A stretch of DNA of 64,000 nucleotides from Eulemur rufifrons (taxonomy: Eukaryota > Chordata > Mammalia > Primates > Lemuridae): the NCBI RefSeq assembly GCF_041146395.1, contig NC_090999.1:70437001-70501000 (forward strand), read 5' to 3'. Position 1 is the first letter of the stretch, and the number at the start of each line of letters is the position of its first letter. The notes under the pieces were generated by a model, which was not told the origin of the DNA, made no database searches, and saw only the letters and a program-made list of their open reading frames with translations. The position numbers and the translations under genes were made by a program. Below, one piece after another: positions 49,590-64,000 of this stretch.

Positions 49590-49829
49590 GAAAAACTGAC
49601 ACACTTATGAAGATAGCTAATCCAACCTGAAGTAGAACAGGAATTAATGACATGGGACTAACCTAATTTTTTTGATCACTTGTTTAAAACATTGCTAATT
49701 CGTTTATGTTTTGTTTTCCAGAAGTCAAGATAATCATTTTTTCTTCTTTTGAGCTATGTAAAGCTTACGAAAAATAGAAAAAGTATATTTTGTAAACAAT
49801 TCGAAACATTTCTCTTTTTATTTCAAAAT

Positions 49830-50570
49830 ATTAAGTGGGTACAAATGTTTTAGGTTACATGGATCACTTCTATAATGCTTGAGTACCAGCTATAGATGTG
49901 CCCATCACCCAAATAGTGTTCATAGTACCAATTAGGTATGTTTTTTTCTCCTCCCCTACTTCCCCCTCCCCCTGGTTGATTTCCACTGGGTTTTACTTCC
50001 CTCTATGCACGTGTGCTCATCCGTTAGTTCTAATTTAATAGTGAGTGCATGTGGTGATTCTTTTTCCATTCTTTAGATATTTAGAATGGTCTCCAGTTCC
50101 ATCCCAATTGTTGCAAAAGGGACTACTTCGTCTTTTTTATGGCTGAGTAGTACTCCGTGGTATATATATGCTTCATTTTGTTAATCCAGTCATGAATTGA
50201 TAGGCACTTGGGTTGATTCCACATCTTTGCAATTGTGAATTGTGCTGTAATAAACATTCGAGTGCAAGCATCTTTTTGATGAAAAGGGTTCTTTTACCCA
50301 GTAGTGGTATTGCTAGATTGAATGGTGGATCTGCTTTTAGTTCTTTGAGGAATTTCCATATTGTTGTTTTCCATAGATATTGTACTAATTTGCAGTCCAG
50401 CCAACAGTATATAAGCATTTCTTTCTCTCTGCATTCATGCCAGCATCTATTGTTTTGGGACCTTTTAATAAAAGCCGTTCTGACTGGGGTAAGGTGATAA
50501 CTCATTGTGATTTTAATTTGCATTTCCCTGATGATTAGTGATGTTGAACACTTTTTCATATGGGAAACAT
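49830..50570 (-). mobile_element. L1 LINE, antisense, 3' UTR and ORF2 C-terminus
   Basis: The left part is the complement of an L1 3' UTR distinct from the 49190 copy ('aagtgggtacaaatgttttaggttacatgg'). The minus-strand frame from 50595 down to 50173 reads an ORF2 C-terminus, with [21 protein letters not shown], a degenerate zinc-knuckle-like segment and [14 protein letters not shown]. It is 5' truncated and inactive. Confidence 0.88.
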
Positions 50571-51479
50571 TTTTCTCTCTACTTGATTTCTCCAAAATTT
50601 GGAAACTATTGAAATGTATTCTTATTTTATGGCAATATAGTTATTTGCATAAGCTCAATAAGAATATATTTTATAACAGGACAGAATTAGAGATGCTGGT
50701 TATTTTACCAAGGCTTTGACTAGAATGTCATATTTTCAAATATGCCCAGACTACTTTGAGGAATCACGTTGACTTTATAAAGCCAATAAAATCCCTCTGG
50801 AGGAAAAAATACTGACCTGATATCTCATCTATAACATTTCCTGATCTGTGGTAAGTGAAGGATGTCACTTTCTGACAGCTCCAGGAATCTCAAGTTGCAT
50901 TGGGACCTCAAAAAAGAGGCATTTACCCAATTTATACAGGTATCTACAGGCAGTTAAATCCTTGGTTTGGCTCTAGAGACCTTTAAGTAACATGAAATTC
51001 CTTTAAAAAAAGAAAAGCGGTGAGGTTACAGCAAATCTTATTTAAAAAAAGGCTATGACCAATTATTATTTTTACTGCACTTTATGTAAATAATCAGACC
51101 AAATATATTGAGACTAAAATTTATTTTACAAATAAGTTGGTCCTACTATGATTTATCTTTATTAAAAATGGGAAACTAGAGAGAGAAAATTATGTCTCAA
51201 AAAAAAAATGAAACAATTATTAAATCCTATTGTCCTTTTGTTTTTAAGTTTTTTATTTGTCCAAAGTTTGGACTAAATCCTAGATTATTTCTTGACTACA
51301 AAAGGAAAAAAAAAAAAACAGGTTGTAATTTTCTTCATGATGTTTTTTATTTAGCTCCCTAACAGAATAGGTTCACTTTTCCATTCTGAAGCCCAATTTC
51401 TTTAGTGATCAGATCACTAAAGATCATTAATATTGTTTATTTCTCATTTTACTTCTGAGAAAATCAGAGTCATTTTATC
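50571..51479. other. Unassigned sequence
   Basis: No gene or repeat recognised. A-runs occur at 51200-51209 and 51305-51319. Confidence 0.4.
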
Positions 51480-51876
51480 CTGAAGTCTAGAGATGATTCA
51501 CTGAAGCCTACAAATCTTCCTCATCTAAAATCCCACTGGGCCTGGTTTGTTTCCACTGCCAATGCCCTGTCACTATACAGACAGGCCTTCCTCCCTCTAG
51601 GCCCAGGGAATATTGCAGAAGAGGTAGGCATGTGAGATTGTAAGGGCAAGATTTTAAGGAGTTAATGAGTGCCCGTCTACTCCCATTCCTCTCTGACCCA
51701 AAACATTTAATTGGCTGTAAGCTTTTATGGCTTTAAAACTCTCCTCAGCCATAGGGGTCTCAGTGAGGGCCTAGATGGACCTACGGCAAACAGTCACTCC
51801 ACCCCATCAATGGTGAGACATAGTAAAGTTTGGCCATTGCTACTGCCTCTGGCATATCTTGGCCAAAAGCGGGGAC
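51480..51876 (+). pseudogene. ERV 3' interior remnant ending in a polypurine tract
   Basis: The 270 or so bases before the family A LTR copy 2 read as retroviral 3' interior, and end with aaaagcgggga at 51865-51875, one base before the LTR start TGTG. A polypurine tract at this position primes plus-strand synthesis and marks the LTR as a 3' LTR. No open frame longer than about 70 codons is left, and I assign no protein. Confidence 0.55.
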
Positions 51877-52237
51877 TGTGAACTAAAAATAAAATCATAA
51901 GCTCTCTGCTAACTGAATGGACTCCTCTCAGCCAAGGGGACCCCGGAAACACACTAGAACTGAATGCCCAGCCATGACAGGATAGGAGAGACAAAGCACA
52001 ATTACAAATGTGCATGATTTCCCTTTTTCATAAATATTCATTCATGACTCCTCCTATGGCTTGTTGAATATGTATATTTGGCCACCCCAGTCAGTATAAA
52101 ATCTTGTTTCTTTTGTTTGGCCTCTGAAGCACGTGTGTCTGGCTTCTAGCCAGTTCTCTGCTTTCCAGCCTGGTGAAGTGGCCGCCCAGCAGGTTGCTAC
52201 CCTTTATGAGAAAAAAAGCTTTGCTTTTTCCAAAGTA
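51877..52237 (+). repeat. ERV 3' LTR, family A copy 2
   Basis: It closely matches 42657-43017 from the tgtgaacta start to 'ttttccaaagtat', including 'tcagtataaaatcttg' and 'gcttctagccagttctctgctttccagcctggtg'. The polypurine tract immediately upstream identifies it as a 3' LTR. Confidence 0.75.
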
Positions 52238-55180
52238 TAAATATCATTAATTTTTTTTTATTTAACAGAACCATGGGCTGTTTTTCCTGCAATAGGGCCA
52301 TTTTCCCATAATAAGTCTAAAAGTACTCATTGGAAAAATATAACAAAAAATAAACTCTTTCAAATCCAGAAAACCTCTTCACAAAGGTAGAAAAGAAAGA
52401 AAACAATTTTATTATTGAATGAATATTACAACCAGAATGTGCCGTGCATCATGGCATAATCTGCTAAAGAAATTGCAAGAATAGAAAGCATTTACATACT
52501 TTCATGTAGCCAAACAGATTCACACAACTCATTACATACATGCTCTCAAGATAAATAATAACTAATCCTAAGGTAAGAGGACCTACCAGCATCATTTGTC
52601 ATACACAGGATTAGGATTTGTCATCCTAAATTTACTTGGTAACTAAAGTGACCATTTTAATTAGCTACTTGGCTTTATCCAAAGGAAAAATAAACTTCTA
52701 TCTTTATAACAGGAGATAATTTTAGACAATGGCATCTACCTAAGTTAGGCCAGTACCCTCCCACAGAAAATGGGAGATGGGAGTTCTGTCTTCCGTGATG
52801 ATTATATTTCAAAGAGATGGTTCCCAGGTCTTTGAGAAAGACATTCCTGGGTCATTAAGTGGGCAAGAGGCTTACTTAGCTTTTGCAAAGATTTACATAC
52901 ATTTCAAAGATACAGAAAGAAGTTACAATGACAGCTCTTCTAGAATAAATGCTCTAAGAAAAGGGAAGGGGAAGAAGTCTCTTCCCTTATTTTCAACAGG
53001 GAGAATTAAGCCTCTTATATTAAATCTATATTTGCCCTTACATATCCTAATGTGCAGTCACAAACTCACGAGAGCCTTGTGGGACATTTAAATTTTTTTT
53101 AGGAAGGCAAAGCAATACTTGATATCTGTTGAACTCTGTACGAATTGCTAGCTTGAGGAATTCACATTTGAGTGCACTAAATTTCTTTAGGTGATGTATA
53201 TTTGCAAAGCTGGATCTTCAACAATTGCTGGGATAAAAAATAATTACTTATGAAGATCAGTGTGGGACAGGAAAGGAAGATGGCAGTATCTAATTTGATT
53301 TCAAGGTGCACATATTAGTAATTGTGATTAGGAATGAAATAAAGTATAATTTTTCTTTTAATTTGTGTGTCTTGTTTTTCAAATAACTATCAAATTTCAG
53401 AAAATAAATATTTACTAGTTTTTGGACTTTAGTTAATAAACACAATTTTTAGTCATTTCTTTGGGTTTAGGTATGCCAGGGAAAAATTACCAAGACACGA
53501 GTTTGCTGTGAAAGGAGAAAATTTGGGAACCCCTGGACCCCAGTACCCAATCTCTACAAAACTATTGTCCTAATTATGGGATTGCAGTAAACTCACCTCA
53601 GTCTGTACCTCTTTTGTTCATATTAATGATAAAAAGAAATATATTTGGTTCTCTCCATCCTCGGAGAGTTAAGTACATATTCTTAGAATGGGGATGATTC
53701 TAAGACGATCTTCTTATCTAGGAAAAAACGCACAAATCTGAGATGGTGCCTAACTGAGGTTTTGTTTCACCTTCCCACCCCTGGGGTCCACTGGTATGTT
53801 GTCATAGAAATAATGAAGCATATTTTTCACATTTATATGTGCATGAGACTGAATTCATGAAAAAATGACTTTCCACCAAAATAAAAGCATTTATCCAACA
53901 GAGGGCCAGACCACCTGGCCCTAGCAATTCACTGAAAAACAGAAACATTTTGACAACACATTCCTTCATAAATTAAATAGTTATTAAAGTATAAATCCAG
54001 CAGTTTTGTGACTGATGAAGAGAATATGACATTGGAAAAGTTCTGTCTTCAGCTAGATAAGTATAGCCTATTGCATCTCTGTTCTTTGAGGTCTCATGTG
54101 TATAGACTATATATCTTCAATGTAGCTAATTATCCAAGCCATAAAGGGAAAAAGATAAGGAAGGAAACAGGGAAATCAGAAAGGAGTTAAACTGTAAGCT
54201 ATCAACCATTGTGTGTGTCTGTGTTCTCTTATAAATACTGGATTCATGAACCATTGCCAATGAAGGTCATTCACTTTAACTGGAATAAAACACAATAGCA
54301 ATGCAATTTTCTTAATCTCTTGTATGAGTTTCCTTCCATGCATTACATTTCCATCCTTCATTTCTTTTGTCTCATTTCATGTCTTCTATTATAGTGGCTT
54401 TAATATGCTTACTCCCCAATCTCTTATTGGCCCACGTTCAAACCATTTACTGTAAGTAATTAGCTTTAGTGTGTCTGAGCCTGCTTTATCTTAGCCTGCT
54501 CTGTTTCACAGCAGTCTTTTACGAGTAGTCTTCTTATATCAGAATTTAAAAGAGTAAAAATAGGATCAATGTCTGGTGAGGACACCACGGCTTAGCTTTT
54601 TAGTTTCTAGCAACTAATTGCTCTGTTATCATTTGATTAAAACCACAAATCCATTGACATAATGTACTGTTTAATTTAAAAATAATAGGTTAAGTCAGAC
54701 AAAAATTTAAGAAAGTCTTGTTTACTACATAGTCTCTAAATCCAAAATCAAATACCAAGTAACCACAGGATATGCTATAGAAAATGTGCTTAGAGACTTT
54801 AGGAGAAATTGAAACCAAATCAAAGAATTTACATTCCTCTTATCAAGACAGCCTTGACATTTCCCTCAGCCTGACTCAACTTCAGACAGGCTTCTTCCTG
54901 ATTCTGGGCACCTGACCTCTCTTTTCTTGGAGCACTGACTTTAAAAAACTTGTAATTGTACATTCTTTCTCTGTCCCTTTGAGATGTAAATATTTTTTTT
55001 AAAAACTTCTTGCTGGTCTTACAACCCTGGAATGTCTTTCTTGAGGAGCTGGGGGCCATTCTTTGACTAGCGATCACAGGGAAGATTCGACCTCTATTTC
55101 CCAGTTTTGTAGAATAGGACTCTAACTTCAGTGGGCTCCTTGCTCTAAGTTTTAAAACTACCTCCCATATTGTAGATATA
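52238..55180. other. Repeat-poor intergenic stretch
   Basis: Nearly 3 kb with no clear transposon. A 104-codon plus-strand frame at 52777-53091 shows no domain, no usual start context and no splice support. Nothing else is supported. Confidence 0.45.
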
Positions 55181-55192
55181 AGAAGTTTACTG

Positions 55193-57012
<1,820 letters not shown>

Positions 57013-57020
57013 ATGCCTTG

Positions 57021-57540
57021 TGTCCAGGTATAATCACATTTGCAATCCTAGCATTTTGGGAGGTTGAATCAGGAGGATCATTTGAAGCCAGGAGTTCAAG
57101 ACCAGCCTGGATGACATAGTGAGACTCTGTTTTCTACAAAAAATAAGAAAAGGCCAACTAAAATATATATAGAAAAAATTAGCCGGCCATGGCGGCGCAT
57201 GCCTGTAGTCCCAGCTACTTGGGAGGCTGAGACAGGAGGATCGCTTAAGCCCAGGAGTTTGAGGTTGCTGTGAGCTAGGCTTACGCCACGGCACTCACTC
57301 TAGCCCGGGCAACAGAGTGAGACTCTGTCTCAAAAAAAAAAAAGAAAGAAAAATTAGCCAGACCTGGTGATACACACCTGTAGTCCCAGGGACCCAGGAG
57401 ACTGAGTCAGGAGGATCACTTGAGCCCAGGAGTTCAAGGCTGCAGTGAAATATGATGGGGCCATTGCACTCCAGCCTGGGTGACAAATCAAGTACCCATC
57501 TCAAAAAAAGAAGATAAGAAAGAAAGAAAAAGGAAGAAAG
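57021..57540 (+). mobile_element. Old Alu SINE split by a lemur Alu right arm
   Basis: The outer, AluJ-like element has its left arm at 57021-57150 and its right arm at about 57342-57540. It is flanked by atgccttg at 57013-57020 and 57541-57548. A lemur-type half-Alu sits in its middle A-rich linker. Confidence 0.82.
57151..57341 (+). mobile_element. Lemur Alu right-arm fragment (5'-truncated)
   Basis: It starts within the middle segment ('ggccaactaaaatatatatag'), then a complete lemur right arm ('gctgtgagctaggcttacgcc') and A-tail. Short flanks aagaaa at 57145-57150 and 57342-57347. It is either a truncated insertion or a patch from gene conversion. Confidence 0.75.
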
Positions 57541-57992
57541 ATGCCTTGAGAAAATCAGAACTGTATTTTAATGCAATTTATTAATAACACTTCTCCAGGC
57601 ATATGTCATGATACTGTGCTTCCCTTTATTGCACTTCACATATGTAGCGGTTTATTACGTATTGAAGGTCTGTGCTAACCCTGTGTAAAGCAGATCAATT
57701 GTCACAATTGGCACAGCATGTGCTCGCTCCATGTCTCTGTGTCACATTTTGGTAATTATCACAATATTTCAAACTTTTTTATTATTATATCTGTTATAGT
57801 GATCTGTGATCAATGATCTTTGATGTTACTATTAAAATTGTTTTGAGACACCACAAACCATGCCCCTATAAAATGGCAAACTTAATAAATGTTGTACGTG
57901 TTCTGATGGCCACGCCCTGTCTCTCTCCCTCTCCTTGGGCCTCTCTATTCCTTGAGACACAATATCGAAATCAGGCCAATTAATAACTGTAT

Positions 57993-59700
<1,708 letters not shown>

Positions 59701-59928
59701 AGAGGCTCAGATGATCATTAGCAATTTTTAGTAATAAAGTATGTTTTAAATTAAAGTCTGTACATATTTTACACATAATGCTCTTGCACAATTAATAAAG
59801 CATAGTGTAAACACAACTTTTATATGTACTGAAAAGCCAAAAAATTTGTGTGACTTGCCTTGTTGTGTTATTTGCTTTATTGCACTTGTCTGGAACCAAA
59901 CCCACAGTATGTCTAAAGAATACTTGTG

Positions 59929-60434
59929 TTTACAAAACTCCATGAACCTCTGAAGAATAAATATGGACAGAGTGTCCCTCTCTCTTTCTCTCTCCCCTTC
60001 ATCACTCATTTTTGGAGCTCAAAACAGTTTGGGGCATTAAGTAAAGAGTCAATAAATGTTTCTAGAAACTGAATGTATTGTCTGACTTTTTGTTTAAATC
60101 TTGTGTTGCTTTACTTTTTAACTTTTCATATACTTATGCTTTATTTCACCAATTAGATTTTAAGTTTTTGAGACAAGTAAATCTAGTTACAACACTGCAT
60201 ATTGAAGCTCCTATTGATTTCAAAAGAAAACTTTCCCATGGCTAACCAAAAATCCTTTAAGAATTATAAACACAATTGAAATTTCCTTTTAATAGTGAAT
60301 ATATCATAAGTATAAGAACACATTATGTATGTTCTCAAATTTATTTTTTTTAACTTTATTTTGAAGTAGTCACTGATTCACGAGAGGAAATCATAGTACT
60401 AATAGTAGAAAATGTTAATATTTTTAGTATATAC
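59929..60434. other. Unassigned AT-rich sequence
   Basis: No gene, RNA or named repeat seen. Confidence 0.45.
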
Positions 60435-60444
60435 AGAATTCATG

Positions 60445-60779
60445 GCCAGGCGAGGTGGCTCACGCTTGTAATCCTAGCACTCTGGGAGGCTGAGGCAGGA
60501 GGATCGCTGGAGGTCAGGAGTTCGAGTCCAGCCTGAGCAAGAGCAAGACCCCATCTCTACTAAAAAATAGAAAGAAATTAGCTGGACAACTAAAAATATA
60601 TAGAAAAAATTAATTTGGCATGGTGGCACATGTCTGTAGTCCCAGCTACTAAGGAGGCTGAGGCAGAAGGATTGCTTAAGCCCAGGAGTTTGAGATTGCT
60701 GTGAGCTAGGCTAACGCCACAGCACTCTAGCCAGGACAACAGAGTGAGACTCTGTCAAAAAAAAAAAAAAAAAAAAAAA
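60445..60779 (+). mobile_element. Alu SINE, lemur-type
   Basis: A full dimer starting gccaggcgaggtggctcacgc with the lemur middle segment, right arm 'gctgtgagctaggctaacgcc' and a long A-tail. Perfect 10-base target agaattcatg at 60435-60444 and 60780-60789. Confidence 0.95.
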
Positions 60780-60789
60780 AGAATTCATG

Positions 60790-61524
60790 CTTACCAGAAG
60801 AAAGAAAATCTGGTCAAACTTTTGAAATTTATTATTTTTTGTTATTTCTTTTTCTGTGCTTTTTAAGGAACAAAAGTTTTTATCGATGATAATTTAAATA
60901 GTTATTTGGCATTTTAAAATTAATTATAGAATAATATCAAAAAATTTACTCTTGGTCAATATCTAGGAGAAACTTCTGAAATGAGAAATATGTGCCATTC
61001 TATTTCTAACCTAGAAAAGAAATCAAAATAGTGAAAATTTCATCCACAAAATAATTCTCATTAGTTTCTACTTTTTCTTCTAACTGGAAATCTTTTCAAT
61101 GATATACAATGAGAAAAGAATTCTGGCAAAATTAGTAGAAGAATAGTAACAATGACAATGAGAAAAATGCAAATGAAATTTTTCCGGAATGACCAGACAT
61201 ACTCCTGCATCAAGAACAGAAAAAAATTCAGGCAACGAAACAACTACTTATTGTGGTAGTAAAAACAACACTGCCACCTGCTGGTAAGAACAGAAATTTC
61301 AAGCCTGGAAAGACTGAAAGGATTTAACTTTAACACTTTTTTCCCCTGAGACTGTCACATTTTTCCCTTGAGACTGTCACATTTTTATGTCTGTTTCAAA
61401 ATTGCTTAATTATTTGATAAAATATTATTTTAAGACTTAAAAAGACATTGTATAACACCTATAACTAAAAGTTGTGAATTGTGTTCTTTTTAATCTATGA
61501 AGTTAACCTCGGTATATTCTAGTG
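60790..61524. other. Unassigned AT-rich sequence
   Basis: No exon or transposon recognised. A short direct repeat of 'gagactgtcacatttttccc/atg' lies at about 61349-61387. Confidence 0.45.
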
Positions 61525-61705
61525 AAAAAGAAAAAGCCTAAGTTTTGGAGCCACAGGTATCTGGATTCAAGTTTAAGATCTGACACTAGCTTTGTGGCAT
61601 GGACAACTTACTTTCCCTGGGCTTCGGTTGTTTCACACGTGAAACAATAAAGAGTGGTGTAGTGAGTATAAAATGTGTAGCATATCTAACATATTTCCTC
61701 ATACC
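61525..61705 (+). repeat. MIR SINE, sense
   Basis: MIR blocks in order: 'gagccacaggtatctggattcaa', 'atctgacactagctttgtggcatggacaacttactttcc', 'gtttcacacgtgaaacaataa'. The 3' end is diverged. Confidence 0.75.
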
Positions 61706-61744
61706 AATGTTGAAACTCCCTTTATAAAATTAATAAAAGGTCAC

Positions 61745-62325
61745 AAGGTGGGAACTGTGGTAGAGGCCTGAACTCTGTAAAGCTATAGGCATAGCTAAAA
61801 ATATACATAACCAGCCATTGTTCCCTAGCTTGCTTTCCTATAGTTGCTTACTACTCAGGAGTCACACAGCTGATGGTCATAAATATTCTTAGCTTTCTTC
61901 ATTGTCACCATAGAAAACATCACCCTTGTGAAAGGGCTGATCTTTGAGATGTCTTCCAGACCTGCATCTGACGGACCAGCTGATCCGACAAGACCAGTGG
62001 CCCATACCATGGAACTGACTCTATTGGTCTTGCAACCCTCTACCTGAGAATTGACTCAGAACAAGGAGGAAGACAATTTCTGTTTCCCAACCCTGTGAGT
62101 TTATTCCCAGCCAATCAGAAGCAATTCCCCAGCTCTTTGTGCCCACCAAACTGTCTTTAAAAACCCTGGCCCAAAAATTCTTGGCGAGACAGATTTGAGA
62201 AATTCCTCCCATCTCCTCACGTGGCATACTGTATTATTAAATTTTTTCTCCACTGTAACCTCTGCTGTCTCAGCGTGTTGGCTTCCTCCTGAGAAGCTGG
62301 CAACAAACTTGGCCGGATGGTAACC
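61745..62325 (+). repeat. ERV LTR, sense, class I-like
   Basis: Contains a CCAAT-like 'cagccaatcagaagc' (about 62107), a TATA-like 'ctttaaaaaccctggccc' (about 62156), then 'gagacagatttgagaaattcctcccatctcctcac', a degenerate poly(A) signal 'gtattattaaatt' (about 62231) and 'gtctcagcgtgttggcttcc'. This is a full U3-R-U5 order. The left edge is approximate. No primer site was recognised. Confidence 0.7.
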
Positions 62326-62389
62326 TTGGGACTAAGAATACAGTACTTTGAAATGAAGTCCTCAGAAGTAAAAGTTTTTCTCTGACCTT

Positions 62390-63215
62390 TTCCTGTCCTT
62401 CTGTCTCTTAGTCCCATTCTCCCCCAAGGTTAGCCATAGAAAATAGAATGCCTCTTCCCTAATGCAGGTCATAGAAACCAGAGTTCCTTTTCCCCAAAGC
62501 CAAGCCATAAAACCTAAAAATGTTCAGTGTAAAAATTGGTAATAGGCTGGGCTCAGTGGCTTGCACCTGTAATCCTAGCATTTTGGGAGGCTGGGGTGGG
62601 AGGATTGTTTGAGCCTAGGAGTTCGAGACCAGCCTGGGGAATAGCAAGACTCCTATCTCTACCAAAAAAAAAAAAAAAAAAAGTCTAGGTTTAAGAACAC
62701 TTGAGAGTATGTGACTATAAAAAAAAAAAAAAACCCTGACTTAAGCATAAGATATTTATATAACAAAAAACTTGTACCCCCTTAATTAATATTTTGAAAC
62801 AAAAACAAACAAAAAAATTTTTAAAAGCTGGCCATAAAGAAATTATCTTACCTACCATGTTTGACTGTAGGTCATAAGACCTCCATTCAGAGAGGTCCCT
62901 GTCCCCGATCCAGAAGAAGGGAACTTCCTTCTCAGAAAGGCCACGAAGACTCTAGACAGACAGGCCTTGCTGGGTTTCCCCACTCAGTCTATTAGCATTA
63001 AAGTATACCCTTTTTGTCCAATCATATTTCTACACAGCTGTCTATACTTTATTGAACCTAACCATAAAAATGGACAATGTCCCCTATATCTTTGGGTCTT
63101 CATTCTGAAGGCTTCTGTGTATACACATTGAATAATTTTTTTGCCTTTTCTCCAGTTAGTCTACAACTCGTCAGTGATTTTTCTGTGAACCTTCAGAGGG
63201 CCACTTAGTAGATGA
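62390..63215 (+). repeat. Second ERV LTR-like segment, interrupted by a half Alu
   Basis: The left part carries three imperfect copies of a 'gccatagaaaata/ccataaaacc' block. After the Alu and an A-rich patch it resumes near 62826, with 'ctttgggtcttcattctgaaggcttctgtgtatacacattgaat' at about 63090 as an R-region and 'cgtcagtgatttttctgtgaaccttcagagggc' at about 63168 as a U5-like end. The overall pattern fits a MER4-type LTR. Confidence 0.55.
62546..62683 (+). mobile_element. Alu left-arm monomer
   Basis: One arm only, from 'aggctgggctcagtggcttgcacctgtaatcc' to 'ctatctctaccaaaa' and a poly-A. The A-rich sequence that follows (62690-62815, with 'aaacttgtacccccttaattaatattttgaaa') resembles the end of an L1 tail. 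Confidence 0.75.
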
Positions 63216-64000
63216 ACAATAACTGAGGACTGTCTTATTTTCACTAGAATTACCTGATCTTTGCTATACTTTTTTTGAAAGTTTTCACGGGCAATGTTAT
63301 CCAACATGTTTTTGCTGCTTATAATTTTCAGACCTTCAAATCACCTATCAAAGACCTATGGTAATTATCGGTACATCATTTACTTATATAAAAGGAAAGC
63401 CAGTAATAGATTGAGCCGATCTAGCCAAGGCAAAAACAGATGGATAAGGAAAAGAGAGGGGAGAATGAAACAAATTCAGACACATTTGGTATCATGATTT
63501 GTTTTTACTTCCCCGGGGTAGGCTTTGGCCTTGCTGACGACTAGCAAAGAAACCAAAGTATCATGCCATTCAGCAGCCAGAGGGGTCAGTTCTTCCCATA
63601 CTATTTGAAAGATTTCAGGTATATAGCTGCAGACTATGTGCCAGGATGTCTTTGTCTTATGTCTTTCAGTGTCTTTAGTACCTCCAGCTTAGTTATGCCA
63701 AATTTGCCCCATTTTCCTTATCAGAATTTCTCACATTGTAATTGGCTCCATGAACAAACACAGTATCACACCCTCTCACCCCATATATATGCTTTCCCTG
63801 TAGCTTTCTTATGCTTTGGATTCCCAGGCCTGTAGCACTCAATGATCAGAACTTTATAACCTTTCTGTTGAACCCTTTTACATTGTGAGTTGTCTCCCAG
63901 AAACAGCAGACTCTTTGCAGGATATTAATGCCAAGACTCACCATGTGAGTCACCATGTGACTTCTCAATAAGCCCCCCTGCATGTATTTACAGCCCAGCT
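63216..64000. other. Unassigned sequence to window end
   Basis: No repeat or gene recognised. 63563-63835 is an open frame without domain features. A short direct repeat 'tcaccatgtga' occurs twice at about 63937-63960. Confidence 0.45.

Noticed and set aside
52777..53091. 104-codon plus-strand frame outside known repeats
   Set aside because: No recognisable domain, no splice sites at its edges and no neighbouring regulatory structure. Left as unassigned.
62340..62360. Primer binding site after the LTR ending near 62325
   Set aside because: A TGGCC... start is present but does not match any tRNA 3' end I know closely enough.

Overview
The window is nuclear DNA from a strepsirrhine primate, most likely a lemur. 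The best evidence is the Alu family. At least nine dimeric Alus share a strepsirrhine-style middle segment (an 'agaaattatatggacagctaaaa' type stretch ahead of the right-arm A box) and a right arm ending in 'gctgtgagctaggctgacgcc'. Several truncated L1 3' ends finish with 'cttgtaccccc...aatatgctg' plus A-tails, the form I associate with lemur L1. No bacterial, plasmid or phage architecture is present.

No complete protein-coding gene is visible. The window looks intergenic or deep-intronic, and interspersed repeats explain nearly all the open frames. One short stretch near 4.1-4.4 kb has the layout of a real 3' terminal exon (pyrimidine tract, AG, 18 codons, stop, AATAAA, T-rich downstream element) and is the only host-gene candidate I would follow up.

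Layout. 0.4-8.5 kb: L2, a MIR broken by two Alus, an L1 3' UTR carrying an Alu, the exon candidate, a row of MaLR LTRs, then an L1 5' end interrupted by an MST-type LTR. 8.5-13.7 kb: repeat-poor. 13.7-17.9 kb: antisense L1 with dead reverse transcriptase, an oppositely oriented L1 scrap and a MaLR LTR. 20.3-23.9 kb: L1 pieces, then an endogenous retrovirus remnant (LTR, tRNA-Leu-type primer binding site, gag-like interior) hit by a later L1 and an Alu. 26-28.3 kb: long antisense L2. 28.4-31.3 kb: L1, Alu, a small L1 tail with a perfect target duplication, and MER5A. 31.3-36.2 kb: repeat-poor. 36.2-40.8 kb: L1 with three nested Alus.

42.6-52.2 kb is a hub of retroviral LTRs of several kinds in both orientations. 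It includes one antisense LTR with a clear tRNA-Phe primer binding site and two copies of one LTR family about 9 kb apart. 55-60.8 kb holds more Alus and a Tigger1 DNA transposon with a broken DDE transposase. 61.5-63.2 kb holds MIR and two more LTRs.

The parts do not form a pathway. The window is a layered archive: old MIR/L2/MER5/Tigger1, then MaLR and L1, then ERVs, then lemur-lineage Alus and L1s. Nesting order and target-site duplications let most steps be ordered. Repeat family names were assigned by eye without a database search.
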